Counted from the first letter of the stretch, positions 8,174 through 17,589 are shown. The stretch: DNA of 64,000 nt from JALYOK01 sp963840785 (GCA_963840785.1 CAWJAF010000007.1:1-64000); one strand, 5' to 3'. Translations and numbers: made by a program. The notes: a model not told the origin generated them from the sequence alone.

Positions 8174-8211
8174 ATCAGATGAATTGACAATTATCAGATG
8201 GACCGTAAAAT
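8174..8211 (+). promoter_or_regulatory. Promoter and direct-repeat operator between IclR and flavoprotein genes
   Basis: TTGACA (8184-8189), a 16-base spacer and TAAAAT (8206-8211) form a strong plus-strand promoter for the flavoprotein operon. Two identical ATCAGATG octamers (8174-8181 and 8193-8200), 19 bases apart, flank the -35 box. Such spacing puts both on nearly the same helix face and they are the best candidates for the IclR-family binding site. Confidence 0.6.
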
Positions 8212-8237
8212 AGCCAAATCGCAATTAACAGGTCATC

Positions 8238-9975
8238 ATGAGTCAATCAGAGAAGGAAGTCGACGTCCTAGTCATCGGCACGGGCGCATCGGGCATGTCG
8301 GCAGCAGTCACCGCTGCCGCGCAGGGACTAAAGGTTCTGGTGGTCGAAAAGGAGCCCAAGTTTGGCGGAACGACTGCGCGCTCTGGCGGTTGGCTGTGGA
8401 TTCCCGGAACACGACTTGCGACCGAGCAAGGTATTCACGAGCCGTCCGGTGCCGCCAAGGCTTACCTCAAGCACGAGACCACCACGCACTTCGACGAAAA
8501 GCGCGTCGATGCGTTTCTCGAGAACGGCCCTAAGGCAATCGACTTCTTCACCAAAAACACCTGCGTGCAGTTCAACATGCCGCCGGTGTTTCCGGACTAC
8601 CATGCTGAAGCGGTCGGCGGACAACCTGGCGGCCGCTCGATGTTGACGCGCCCATTCGATGGCCGCGAGTTGGGCGAGCGAGTTAAACATCTCGGTATGC
8701 CGCTGCCCGAGCTGACCGTGTTCGGCATGATGCTGGGCTCGGGACCGGAAATTCGCCATTTCATGCGCGTATTCAAGTCGTTTAAATCTTTTCTGTTTGT
8801 CACAAAACGATTGAGCCGGCATTTTCTCGATGTGCTATTGCACGGACGCGGCATGTCGCTAATCAACGGCAATGCCCTGGCAGGACGGCTCGCCAAGGCT
8901 GCAATGGATCTGAACATTCCTGTATGGCTATCATCGCCAGTGAAGAGCTTGGTGACCGAGTACGACGGCGTGTCGGGTGCGTTGGTCGAGCACGAGGGCA
9001 ACACTGTTAAAGTGACAGCGAAGTACGGCGTCGTACTGGCGTGCGGCGGCTTTCCACACGACGTCGAGCGACGCAAACAATTGTTCCCGCACGCGCCGAC
9101 CGGCAAGGAACATTACTCACCGTCGCCCGCAGCGAATACCGGCGATGGCTTGCGCATGGCCGAGGCTATTGGCGGTTATGTCGATGCGACGATTCCCCAT
9201 GCCGCAGCTTGGGTGCCGGCGTCGGTCACGACGCGGCGCGATGGCTCGAAAGGCGTCATGCCGCACTTCATCGATCGCGCCAAACCCGGCGTCATCGCCG
9301 TGACGCCGAAGGGTAAGCGATTCACCAACGAAGGAAATTCTTATCACGATTTCGTGCAAGCGATGGTGAAGGCGTGCAAGGGCGAGCCCGAAGTCACCGC
9401 CTGGCTACTGTGTGATCACAAGGCACTCGCAGCTATGGCCTGGGTTGTGTCGCGCCATCGCCTTTGCCGATCGGACGCCATTTGCGTAGCGGATATTTGA
9501 AGCGTGGCAAAACTCAGTCGCCGAACTGGCGAGCACTATTGGCGTTGATCCCGCGACGCTCGAGGCGACAATATCGGAGTTCAACGGCTCCGCGCGATCC
9601 GGCCAAGATCCGCTGTTCGGAAAAGGCAGCTAAAGCTTACAACCGCTATCAAGGCGACGCGTTACTGTCGCCCAACCCATGCGTCGCGCCGTTGGAAAAT
9701 GGGCCGTTTTACGCCATCAAGCTCGTCATTGGCGACATCGGTACGTTCGCGGGCCTTAGCGACGGACGAAAACACGCAAGTACTTGAATGCCGCGGGCAA
9801 GCCGATCAAAGGGCTGTATGCGGTCGGCAATGATGCCGCGAGTGTCATGGGCGGTAACTATCCGGGCGCGGGCATTACGCTTGGGCCGGCGCTGACGTTC
9901 GGCTATGTTGCCGGCATGCAACTCGCGCGAGTCGCGCAATCGGTGAGTGTTGCTGATGCAAATTCCAGATCGTGA
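8238..9975 (+). CDS. FAD-dependent dehydrogenase, 3-ketosteroid delta-1-dehydrogenase-like, frameshifted
   Basis: About 570 residues if the frame is restored. The N-terminus is an FAD-binding fold (VDVLVIGTGASGMSAAVTAA, then VVEKEPKFGGTTARSGGWLW). NEGNSYHDF lies in the middle, and the end NYPGAGITLGPALTFGYVAG is characteristic of the KstD/fumarate-reductase flavoprotein group. Such enzymes desaturate a ring ketone using FAD. Frame changes are needed at about 9440, 9510, 9635 and 9765; between them the segments ELASTIGVDPATLEATISEF and KAYNRYQGDALLSPNPCVAP read correctly. It is probably the first gene of an IclR-regulated operon. The exact substrate (steroid, terpenoid or other alicyclic ketone) is not determined. 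Confidence 0.75.
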
Positions 9976-10036
9976 GGCGGTGTTGGTTGAACGCCACGCA
10001 TGCGAATCCCTCGCAGCCAATAATCGGAGAACCAAT

Positions 10037-10815
10037 ATGGTGCTCACCGATACTATCGCACCACGTTTGCTCCAAGGTCGCCTCGCGTTCATCACCGGCG
10101 CCGGACAAGGCAATGGACGCATGCTGGCTTTGGGCCTCGCGCATGCGGGCGCGCGAGTGATCGTTACCGACATGAACGCAGCGTCGGTTGAGGAAACGGC
10201 TCGCCTAGGTGAAACAGGCTGGTGGTGAAGCGTTCTCCTTCGCGCTTGATGTTACCGTCCCCGCAGCCTGCGATGCGCTCGCCGAAAAAGTACGGCAACA
10301 AATCGGCTGCGTTGACTTGCTCGTCAACAATGCGGGCATCATCATTCGCGAAGGCATGACGAGTCCCGATGCTGCCGCAAATTGGCGCAAGACAATCGAC
10401 GTAAACCTCAACGGCACATTCAACGTCACCCATGCACTATTGCCCGCGATCAAAGAGTCGAAAGGCACCATAATCAACATCGCATCGATCGCGGCTTACG
10501 CTGGCCAGGGCACCAGCCTCGGCTACTCGCCCTCAAAGGGTGCGATAAAAATGTTTACACAATCGCTCGCACAGGAACTTGCGCCTTTCGGTGTTCGCGT
10601 CAATGCGCTGGCGCCCGGCGTGATCGAAACGCCCATGACTGCTGCCACGCGCGAGAACCCGGAACGGCTAAAAACATTTATGAACCGCATCCCACTTGGT
10701 CGGCTCGGGCAAACCGAAGACTTGGTCGGTCCGGTGATCTTTCTTGGCATCCGACATGTCCCGCTACGTCACCGGTATTACTTTGGCGGTGGACGGTGGG
10801 TTCCTGGCCGTTTAG
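10037..10815 (+). CDS. SDR family oxidoreductase, two frameshifts
   Basis: About 258 residues after frame repair. Motifs are TGAGQGNG (nucleotide binding), NNAG, S in INIASIAAYAG, YSPSK (catalytic Tyr and Lys) and LAPGVIETPM. One frame change lies at about 10205 in a CTAGG context, where VKQAGGEAF resumes in the next frame. A second lies at about 10745, after which SDMSRYVTGITLAVDGG gives a standard SDR C-terminus ending at 10815. ATG at 10037 is chosen by length. It follows the flavoprotein gene by 61 bases and likely acts in the same pathway. Confidence 0.78.
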
Positions 10816-10963
10816 TTGTGCCGCCGTAGCGGTAAGCAAGAAAAATACCTCGCCCACCAAAGTCCTCAGTTAAATAGCGGAGACTACTGAATTCGGTCAG
10901 AGTGACCTCAAGGAGATGCGGGAAATCGCGAGCTACCCATTCATTTACAAAAGGAACCTATCC

Positions 10964-11927
10964 ATGACCCAAACTAAACACTTCGCCAGCCAAGCGGACC
11001 TCGAAGAAAAGCGCGTTACCTTCAGTCAGATTTCCGAGCATGCTTGGGCTTACACGGCTGAGGGTGATCCCAATACCGGAATCATCATCGGCGACGACGC
11101 CGTTCTCGTAGCCGACACCCAGGCCACTCCTGCCATGGCCGCCGACGTAATCGCCCGCATTCGAACTCGGTCACCGATAAGCCGATCAAGTACGTCGTGC
11201 TGACGCACTATCATGCCGTGCGCGTACTTGGCGCCAGCGCGTATAAGCCGCAGCAAATCATCGCCAGCCAGGACACTTACGATCTCATCGTTGAGCGCGG
11301 CGAGCAGGACAAGGCGAGCGAAATTGGACGCTTCCCGCGGTTGTTTCAAAACGTCGACACCGTTCCACCGGGCATGACCTGGCCGACCATGACATTTCAG
11401 GGAAAGATGACTTTATGGCTGGGCAAGCTCGAAGTGCAGTTGCTGCAACTCGGCCGTGGACACACAAAAGGTGACACGGTCGTCTGGCTGCCGCAGGAGA
11501 CGGACACTCCTCTCCGGTGACCTAGTCGAATTCGATGCCACACCTTATGCCGGTGACGCGTACTTCACGCACTGGCCAAAAACTCTCGAGAACCTCGCGG
11601 CGCTAGAACCCAAGGCGCTGGTTCCTGGTCGCGGCGCTGCGCTCACTGAATCCGGAAAGCGTTGCCAAAGGCCTTGCCGGTACGCGTGATTTTATTACCG
11701 ATTTGTACGAAAGCGTTGCCTCGAGAGCAAGGACTGGAGCGGATCTCCAGGCAGTCTACAAGGAGACCGTGGCGAAACTGAGGCCCAAATATGGCCATTG
11801 GGTCATCTTCGACCACTGCATGCCGTTTGACATCACACGCGCCTACGACGAGGCGACGCGCTATCCCGATCCGCGAATTTGGACTGCCGAGCGCGACATC
11901 GAAATGTGGAAGGCGCTCGAATCTTGA
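10964..11927 (+). CDS. MBL-fold metallohydrolase-like protein, three frameshifts
   Basis: Reading across frames gives about 320 residues starting MTQTKHFASQ behind an AAAGGA ribosome-binding site. The metallo-beta-lactamase fold is shown by GIIIGDDAVLVADTQATP, VVLTHYHAVRVLGASAY, LGRGHTKGDTVVWLP, LLSGDLVEFDATPY and ALVPGRGAAL. The usual HxHxDH metal motif is replaced by HYHAVR, which keeps the first two histidines but loses the Asp-His pair, so metal content or mechanism differs from standard MBL hydrolases. Frame changes fall at about 11170, 11500 and 11650. It lies in the IclR-regulated cluster. The substrate is unknown. Confidence 0.72.
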
Positions 11928-11961
11928 AGCGGCGAGAATTAATTTGAAAGGACTGAAGCGA

Positions 11962-12661
11962 GTGAATGTCAGGATGGGCTTGCTGCGCAAGAAGAAAGGA
12001 TTGGACAGACGAACGCTTCTGCGACTACTGGCGCAATACTCACGGCCCGTTGGCGCGCACGCGTGCCGAATTTGCGCGAGTACTGGCAGAACGTCGTCAC
12101 GGACCGGTTACAGCGCGGCATCGATTTCGCCCGTGGACCGTGGGACTTCGATGGCGTCTCGCAATTGTGGTTCGACGACGCGCAAACATGCCGATCATGC
12201 GTTTCGTGACAGCGACATTGCCGCAACGCTGATTGAGGATGAGGCCCGTCTTTATCGGCAGCCTGCACATCGTTACCGTGCGTCAGGACGTCGTAATTCC
12301 TGTGCCAGAGGATGCGGACCGAGCGCAGTTGCTGAAGAGGATTTCCACATTAAAACGAAAACCCGATGTGAGTGAAGACGATTTTCGCCGGGAGTGGATC
12401 GTACATCGCGAACTGGTTCGCAAGATGCCAGGCATCAGCGCGTATCGCCAGAATGTCGTGCTGTCGCGCGAGTGGGTAAAGGGCACTCCTTGCGACTACC
12501 AAGCGCTTCCAATAGATGGCATTGTTGAACTTTGGTTCGAGAGTACCGACACGTTGAACGCGGCTTTTGCGTCGTCCGCTGGGCAAACAACAATGGCGCA
12601 TGCCAAAACGTTTCTATCCGAAATAACCGCATTCGTGGTCGTCGAGACGCGGATCGTTTGA
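11962..12661 (+). CDS. EthD-domain protein, probably duplicated domain, four frameshifts
   Basis: Frame repair yields about 230 residues with two EthD/dimeric alpha-beta-barrel units. The first contains WTDERFCDYWRNTHGPLA and the second FRREWIVHRELVRKMPGISA with SEITAFVVVETRIV at the end. Frame changes are inferred near 11985, 12065, 12185 and 12245; between them NLREYWQNVVTDRLQRGIDF and HADHAFRDSDIAATLIEDEA read well. EthD-like proteins accompany many catabolic operons, often with unproven roles. Start at GTG 11962 or ATG 11974. It is sandwiched between the MBL and SDR genes. Confidence 0.65.
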
Positions 12662-12718
12662 TCTGAACAATTGAAATGGTATTCTTGTTTCCTCGATGGT
12701 CACATAGATGGGTACGCT

Positions 12719-13468
12719 ATGGATTTAGGTTTAAAAGGTAAATCGGTTCTCATCACCGGCGCATCCAAAGGCATCGGCCTGGCGTGCGCAAAAGCGTTTG
12801 CGGCGGAAGGAAGCGACGTCCATCTTGCGGCGCGTTCGGTGGATTTACTCGCGACGGCAGCAAACGATATTCAATCGAAACACGGCGTGAAAGTGGTTAC
12901 ACATGTTTGTGATCTACGGGCGGACGGGGCGGTGAAGCATTTGGCCGAAGCCTGTTCCACCGTCGATATTCTCGTCAATAACGCCGGGGATATTCCGGGC
13001 GGAACGATCGAGTCGGTCGACGAAGCGAAGTGGCGTCACGCGTGGGAACTGAAAGTGTTTGGCTACATTAATCTGACGCGCGCGATGCTCGCGCACATGA
13101 AGCCGCGCGGCAATGGTGTGATCGTCAATGTCGTCGGCATGGCGGGGGTGACGCATCCGCCGGAATATATTTGTGGGACGGTGGGGAACGCGGCGCTGGA
13201 AGCCTTTACGAAAGGCGTCGGCAAAGGTTCGATCGAATACGGTGTGCGCGTGCTCGGTATGCATCCGCCGTCAACGCGTACCGATCGAATTATTCAGTTA
13301 TACAAAACCATTTCGAAAACTAAATTCGGCGACGAATCCCATTGGCAAGAATTACTCAGCCAAACGCGCATGATTGAACCAGAACAAGTGGCGGATACGG
13401 TTTTATTTTTTGCATCGGAGCGGGCGAAGCATTTGTCCGGCGTGATGTTGAATCTGGGCACCTATTGA
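12719..13468 (+). CDS. SDR family protein with atypical active site
   Basis: A 249-residue SDR, intact. It has TGASKGIG for cofactor binding, an NNAG motif in the LVNNAGDIPGG stretch and a hydrophobic C-terminus. Where classical SDRs have YxxxK, this reads YICGT followed by VGNAALEAFTKGVG; the catalytic lysine position is threonine. Members with a GNAAL sequence in place of the lysine form a recognisable subgroup, so this is probably natural rather than an error. The start at 12719 (MDLGLKGKSV) is the first methionine before the Rossmann motif. It is the last gene of the plus-strand catabolic cluster. Confidence 0.85.
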   Translation: MDLGLKGKSVLITGASKGIGLACAKAFAAEGSDVHLAARSVDLLATAANDIQSKHGVKVVTHVCDLRADGAVKHLAEACSTVDILVNNAGDIPGGTIESVDEAKWRHAWELKVFGYINLTRAMLAHMKPRGNGVIVNVVGMAGVTHPPEYICGTVGNAALEAFTKGVGKGSIEYGVRVLGMHPPSTRTDRIIQLYKTISKTKFGDESHWQELLSQTRMIEPEQVADTVLFFASERAKHLSGVMLNLGTY

Positions 13469-13473
13469 TAGGC

Positions 13474-13512
13474 ATTGGCTGAGAGCCAATACCAGCGGGG
13501 CTCTCAGCCAAT
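13474..13512 (+). terminator. Strong hairpin after the SDR gene (terminator candidate)
   Basis: ATTGGCTGAGAGCC and GGCTCTCAGCCAAT form a perfect 14-bp inverted repeat with an 11-base loop, starting 5 bases after the SDR stop. No T-tract follows, so it is a strong hairpin but not a canonical intrinsic terminator. It may end the catabolic operon or protect the 3' end. Confidence 0.5.
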
Positions 13513-13616
13513 ACATCCCGGAGATCCAATATCGGCGGGGCGATTGGCGATAGGAATTGCGCAACTTACTGCTGTTAGAATTACACTCCGATCTCTAACA
13601 GTTGGAGGAATTTCCC

Positions 13617-14063
13617 GTGAATAAGAAATTTGGATACGCAGTATTGATGGCAATGGCGATTGCCGGTTCGATGTCGCCCGTCGCCGCGCAAGAATCGCTT
13701 GGCGAAAAGAAAATTTGGCGCGAGCAGGAGCAATATCTTGCAGGCGAGGGCACGGACATGAAAACCGTGTGCGGTAAAGATCTTCCGGCTTCGTTCGATA
13801 AACCTTCCTACAAAGGCCAACTCGAAGGCAGCCATAGCGTATACGGTTACTGCGGCGAACTTTATAGCGCGCTGCGCACGATTTGCGCAGATCCCGACGG
13901 CAAAGCAGCGGTGCAGGAAAAAATCAAAAAGCTCGAATGCGCCTTCGGCGGCAAGGATAAGCGCGCACTATCCTTGAAGGACGGCACGCTCAAAATGATC
14001 ATCGATTGGGAAGCGTCTAACTACGGCGATTTCATTAACGCCTGGCTGCTGAAGCATTTGTAA
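13617..14063 (+). CDS. Exported protein of unknown function
   Basis: A 148-residue protein starting at GTG 13617, placed by a GGAGG ribosome-binding site 8 bases upstream. It has a signal peptide (about 1-25, ending PVAAQ). The mature part is hydrophilic with four cysteines (VCGKDL, YGYCGEL, RTICAD, LECAFGG) that could form two disulfides in the periplasm. I do not recognise the family. It is convergent with the pair of exported-protein genes at 14.2-15.4 kb. Confidence 0.75.
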   Translation: MNKKFGYAVLMAMAIAGSMSPVAAQESLGEKKIWREQEQYLAGEGTDMKTVCGKDLPASFDKPSYKGQLEGSHSVYGYCGELYSALRTICADPDGKAAVQEKIKKLECAFGGKDKRALSLKDGTLKMIIDWEASNYGDFINAWLLKHL

Positions 14064-14075
14064 TAACGACAGACT

Positions 14076-14102
14076 TAAGAGGCGCATGGATATGGCCTCT
14101 TA
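14076..14102. terminator. Hairpin between convergent genes
   Basis: TAAGAGGC and GCCTCTTA make a perfect 8-bp stem with an 11-base loop between two convergent genes (13617-14063 and 14165-14941). There is no T-run on either side. It is a weak bidirectional terminator candidate. Confidence 0.35.
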
Positions 14103-14164
14103 GGGACTATTGCGTCAGGAATCGTTGACCAATGGCCTATTCGTATCGGCGAGGCTTCCTGGCT

Positions 14165-14941
14165 CTACTTTTGATATTTGCGGCAAACGTTCGCCACTTC
14201 ACCTTCTACGGCATTCTTGGCTTTAAATACGTGACAAGTGTTTTCGCGAAAGTACTCGCCGTTCGAAGCGATTTGTTCAGTCAGCGGTACCTTCAATTCC
14301 TTCCAGCACAATTGCGACGCGAGTTTTACGCTCGCGCCGAATTGCGGTTCGTAGCCGCTGCTAGGAAGAGCCAGGCCTGACATGACAGCAAGCACAACAT
14401 CTTCATCATCGCAGTGCCGGTCTTTGCTCGGCTCGACCAACGCGCTGGCGAAAAACGGCGCGGCGGCCCAGTGCTTTAAATTTACGCGCGCTAACTTGCC
14501 AGCCTTGAATGCGAGATCGAGATTGCCGGCGTCGTTCTTGACAAATTTCGTCAAATCCTGCAAGCATTGATCGGCGCCGTAACCATCCTGAAAGCAAACG
14601 CCAAACGCCTTTAAGCCGGCATCGGCGCGTTTGCTCATAAAGGTCTTACTAGATTTGAGTTTTGGAAACCGTGCAAGCAGACCTTCGCTAGTCGATAGGG
14701 CGGTATACGAATCGTTGGCACTACCGTCTTGATCAAGCAAACCCATGGCGGTTTGTTCCAACACTTTATTCCAATCCGCGCCACGATCGGCGGGACGAAT
14801 ATCTTCCAAGTGCGCGGCGAGTTCGTTCCAAGCACCGTGGCCGGCAAGTGCGCCTAAATCCTTCATCGAATACTCGGTCTCGGCCGCGCCGCCGATTTGG
14901 TAGCAGCAAATCATCGTTACCAAAAGGGGACGGAGTTTCAT
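14165..14941 (-). CDS. Exported protein of unknown function, second gene of a pair
   Basis: A 258-residue protein from ATG 14941, set by an AAAGGA site upstream. There is a short signal peptide (MKLRPLLVTMICC to about GGAAE). The mature part is helical and rich in Leu, Ala and Asp, with cysteines near FGVCFQDGYGADQC, DRHCDD, QLCWKE, NTCHVF and NVCRKY. It follows the gene at 14961-15386 by 19 bases, so they are cotranscribed. I do not recognise the family, and the helical look (repeated Leu and Ala spacing) is compatible with a TPR/Sel1-like solenoid without clear motif. Confidence 0.72.
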   Translation of the reverse strand: MKLRPLLVTMICCYQIGGAAETEYSMKDLGALAGHGAWNELAAHLEDIRPADRGADWNKVLEQTAMGLLDQDGSANDSYTALSTSEGLLARFPKLKSSKTFMSKRADAGLKAFGVCFQDGYGADQCLQDLTKFVKNDAGNLDLAFKAGKLARVNLKHWAAAPFFASALVEPSKDRHCDDEDVVLAVMSGLALPSSGYEPQFGASVKLASQLCWKELKVPLTEQIASNGEYFRENTCHVFKAKNAVEGEVANVCRKYQK

Positions 14942-14960
14942 GTTTTTTCCTTTATTTTCA

Positions 14961-15386
14961 CTAACGTTGTTTGCGGAACGCCTCGACGATTCCCAGTACA
15001 TCGACGTTCTTGGATTCTTCTTCTGAGAAAAACACCTTCAATTCCTTGCGCGATCCTTTTGGATAGACATTGTAACTTCCGCGACGCATGACGACGCTGA
15101 CATAGCTTTGGTCTTTCACCCCGTAGTCTTCTTTGCCGTCGTAGATCTTGCGTTCGTGAAGCAAGATGCGGTCGTCCCAGTCGCCCTCGACGCGGTGAAA
15201 CTTGATCAGGAACTGATTATCGCTTCGCGGCTCAAGCGGGACAATGGTGATCACTTCGCCTTCGCTGCCTTTGAAGACTTTGGCGTATTTGTAGGGTTTG
15301 AGTTCTTCGGCCGTCGCCGAGGCGGCTAACCACGCGAATGTCAGCACGCAAATGACAAAACGTAAAGCACATGAATGGCGGTTCAT
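14961..15386 (-). CDS. Exported small protein of unknown function, first gene of a pair
   Basis: A 141-residue protein with a signal peptide (MNRHSCALRFVICVLTFAWL, cleavage about SATA/EE). The mature part is about 115 residues and looks mostly beta (KYAKVFKGSEGEVITIVPLE, QFLIKFHRVEGDWDDRILLH, SYVSVVMRRGSYNVY). No family is recognised. It is cotranscribed with the exported protein gene 14165-14941. A role in the periplasm is all that can be said. Confidence 0.72.
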   Translation of the reverse strand: MNRHSCALRFVICVLTFAWLAASATAEELKPYKYAKVFKGSEGEVITIVPLEPRSDNQFLIKFHRVEGDWDDRILLHERKIYDGKEDYGVKDQSYVSVVMRRGSYNVYPKGSRKELKVFFSEEESKNVDVLGIVEAFRKQR

Positions 15387-15471
15387 TACTTCCCCTTGCG
15401 ATTTTTCGATGCTGCCACGGCCCAGTATCCAGAGACTGGCCTAGGCCATGCGGCTTACGAGATACTACCTG

Positions 15472-15497
15472 AAAAAAAAGCCGGCTAGGCCGGCTTT
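15472..15497 (-). terminator. Intrinsic terminator after rplQ
   Basis: On the minus strand AAAGCCGGC and GCCGGCTTT form a perfect 9-bp stem with a 3-base loop, followed by eight Ts (the A-run at 15472-15479). It lies 21 bases beyond the rplQ stop and ends the ribosomal protein superoperon. Confidence 0.9.
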
Positions 15498-15518
15498 ATG
15501 TTTAGATATTCTCAAACT

Positions 15519-15911
15519 TTACTTGGTCTCTGCGACTGGCTCTGTTGCTTTATCCGGCCGATCGAGTAACTCAACCAACGCCATCGGTGCATTGTCACCC
15601 TGGCGGAATCCAAACTTCAGAATGCGCAGGTAACCACCATTGCGATTTTGAAAGCGAGGGCCGAGCTCATCGAACAACTTGACGACGACATCGCGATCAC
15701 GCAAGCGGTCGAACGCTAAGCGACGATTCGCCAAGCTTGGCTTTTTGCCAAGAGTGATGAGCGGCTCGGCGACGCGACGCAATTCTTTCGCTTTCGGCAA
15801 TGTCGTCTTAATAACTTCGTGCTGCAGCAGTGAATTGGTCATGTTGCGCAGCATGGCCAAACGATGGCTCGTGGTGCGGTTGAGTTTTCGATTACTTTGA
15901 CGGTGACGCAT
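15519..15911 (-). CDS. rplQ: 50S ribosomal protein L17
   Basis: 130 residues from ATG 15911 (MRHRQSNRKLNRTTSHRLAM). An open frame continues upstream but the conserved family start MRH fixes this one. It carries the family segment TTLPKAKELRRVAEPLITLG and an acidic C-terminal tail (PDKATEPVAETK). It is the last gene of the alpha operon, 22 bases after rpoA, followed by a strong terminator. Intact. Confidence 0.97.
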   Translation of the reverse strand: MRHRQSNRKLNRTTSHRLAMLRNMTNSLLQHEVIKTTLPKAKELRRVAEPLITLGKKPSLANRRLAFDRLRDRDVVVKLFDELGPRFQNRNGGYLRILKFGFRQGDNAPMALVELLDRPDKATEPVAETK

Positions 15912-15933
15912 GGTAATTTTCCGTGTTGTGTTT

Positions 15934-16926
15934 CTAGGCGCTCGGCTTTTCAACCAACCCAGCGGGCGGCCAATTTTCGAGTTTAATGCCTAGGGTGAGC
16001 CCTTTAGATGCAAGGACTTCTTTGATTTCGTTAAGCGACTTGCGGCCTAGATTCGGCGTCTTGAGCAGCTCAGTTTCCGTGCGCTGAATGAGATCGCCGA
16101 TGTAGTAAATGTTTTCCGCTTTCAAGCAATTCGCCGAGCGAACGGTGAGCTCGAGATCATCCACCGGCTGCAACAAAATAGGATCGACTTGTTGCGCCTT
16201 TGGCTGTTCAATGGATATCGGCGTGCCCTTAAGATCGGCAAATACCGATAACTGATCAACCAATACGCGAGCAGCATAGCGAACCGCTTCTTCGGGTTCG
16301 ACGACGCCGTTGGTTTCGATGTCGACAATGAGCTTGTCGAGATCCGTACGCTGTTCTACGCGAGCGCTTTCGACCGCATAACTGACGCGACGCACAGGGC
16401 TGAAGGAAGCATCAAGCATGATGCCGCCTATAGCGCGATTTTCTTCTTCGGTGTGGCGATTGACAGCGGGCTCGTAACCGCGCCCATGCTCAACCTTGAC
16501 CTGCATCTCGAGCTTGCCGCCTTGGGCCAAATGCGCGATGACATGTTCGGGATTGATGATCTCAACATCGTGCGTCAGCTCGATGTCGGCAGCGGTAACG
16601 ACACCCGGTCCAGCCTTTTTGAGCTTGAGCACGATCTCGTGGGCATTATGCAGTTTGAATACGATGCCTTTGAGGTTCAACAGAATATCGACAACATCTT
16701 CTTGTACGCCTTCGAGCGCGGAGTATTCATGCAGCACGCCGGTGATTTTAACCTCCGTCGCGGCATAGCCCGGCATCGAAGACAGGAGAATGCGACGCAG
16801 CGCGTTTCCTAGCGTGTGGCCATAACCACGCTCGAATGGCTCCATGACCACCTTGGCGTGATAAGGCGAAATATTTTGAACATCGATAATGCGCGGCTTG
16901 AGAAAGCCCGTACCTTGATTCTGCAT
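15934..16926 (-). CDS. rpoA: RNA polymerase alpha subunit
   Basis: 330 residues, intact. The N-terminal assembly domain (about 1-230) has the conserved MEPFERGYGHTLGNALRRIL, and the C-terminal domain (about 250-320) the helix-hairpin-helix LTVRSANCLKAENIYYIGDL that contacts UP elements and activators. The length and sequence are typical of betaproteobacteria. It lies between rpsD and rplQ in the alpha operon. Unlike rpoB and rpoC in this window it contains no frameshift. Confidence 0.98.
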   Translation of the reverse strand: MQNQGTGFLKPRIIDVQNISPYHAKVVMEPFERGYGHTLGNALRRILLSSMPGYAATEVKITGVLHEYSALEGVQEDVVDILLNLKGIVFKLHNAHEIVLKLKKAGPGVVTAADIELTHDVEIINPEHVIAHLAQGGKLEMQVKVEHGRGYEPAVNRHTEEENRAIGGIMLDASFSPVRRVSYAVESARVEQRTDLDKLIVDIETNGVVEPEEAVRYAARVLVDQLSVFADLKGTPISIEQPKAQQVDPILLQPVDDLELTVRSANCLKAENIYYIGDLIQRTETELLKTPNLGRKSLNEIKEVLASKGLTLGIKLENWPPAGLVEKPSA

Positions 16927-16950
16927 AAGGTGAATTCCTTTGAGCGGCGA

Positions 16951-17578
16951 TTATTTCGAATAAAGCTCGACAACGAGGTTTTCGTTGATGGTCGGTGACA
17001 ATTCCGAACGCTGTGGCCGGGCTTTGTAGGTGCCCTTCAACCCCTTTACATCCACTTCAACCCATTCCGGAAAGCCGCGCTGCTCTGCCGCTTCAACCGC
17101 CGCTTTAATACGCAGTTGATCTTTCGCGCGCTGAGCGACTTCAACGATATCGCCGGGACGAACTTGATAAGACGGAATGTTGACGCGATGGCCATTCACT
17201 TTGATGCCGTTGTGACGCACAATTTGACGTGCTTCGGTGCGCGAAACACCAAAGCCCATGCGATACGACACGGTGTCCAAGCGGCTTTCGAGCAATTGCA
17301 GTAACGCTTCGCCAGTCACACCGCGAGAACGCTCTGCCTGTTCGTACGTCTTGTGGAATTGGCGTTCCAACACACCATAGATGCGACGCACTTTCTGTTT
17401 TGCGCGCAACTGATTAGCGTAATCGGACAACGCGAGAATTTTTTTGGCCATGCTGGCCAGGCGCGTAATTACGGCGTTCGATAGCACACTTATCGGTGTA
17501 GCACTTCTCGCCCTTCAAAAACAGCTTTTCGCCTTCGCGGCGACATTGACGGCATTGCGGATCGGTATTTCTAGCCAA
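16951..17578 (-). CDS. rpsD: 30S ribosomal protein S4, one frameshift
   Basis: 208 residues after repair of one insertion near 17440, in an AAAAAAATTCTCGCG context. The N-terminus ARNTDPQCRQCRREGEKLFL with two further cysteines (EKCYTDKCAIE) is the zinc-binding four-cysteine S4 type. The S4 RNA-binding domain follows (LESRLDTVSYRMGFGVSRTE). The start codon is TTG at 17578 with AGGGAG upstream. S4 organises 16S rRNA assembly and represses its own operon in many bacteria. The frameshift is likely a sequence error. Confidence 0.93.
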
Positions 17579-17589
17579 CTTCGTCTCCC

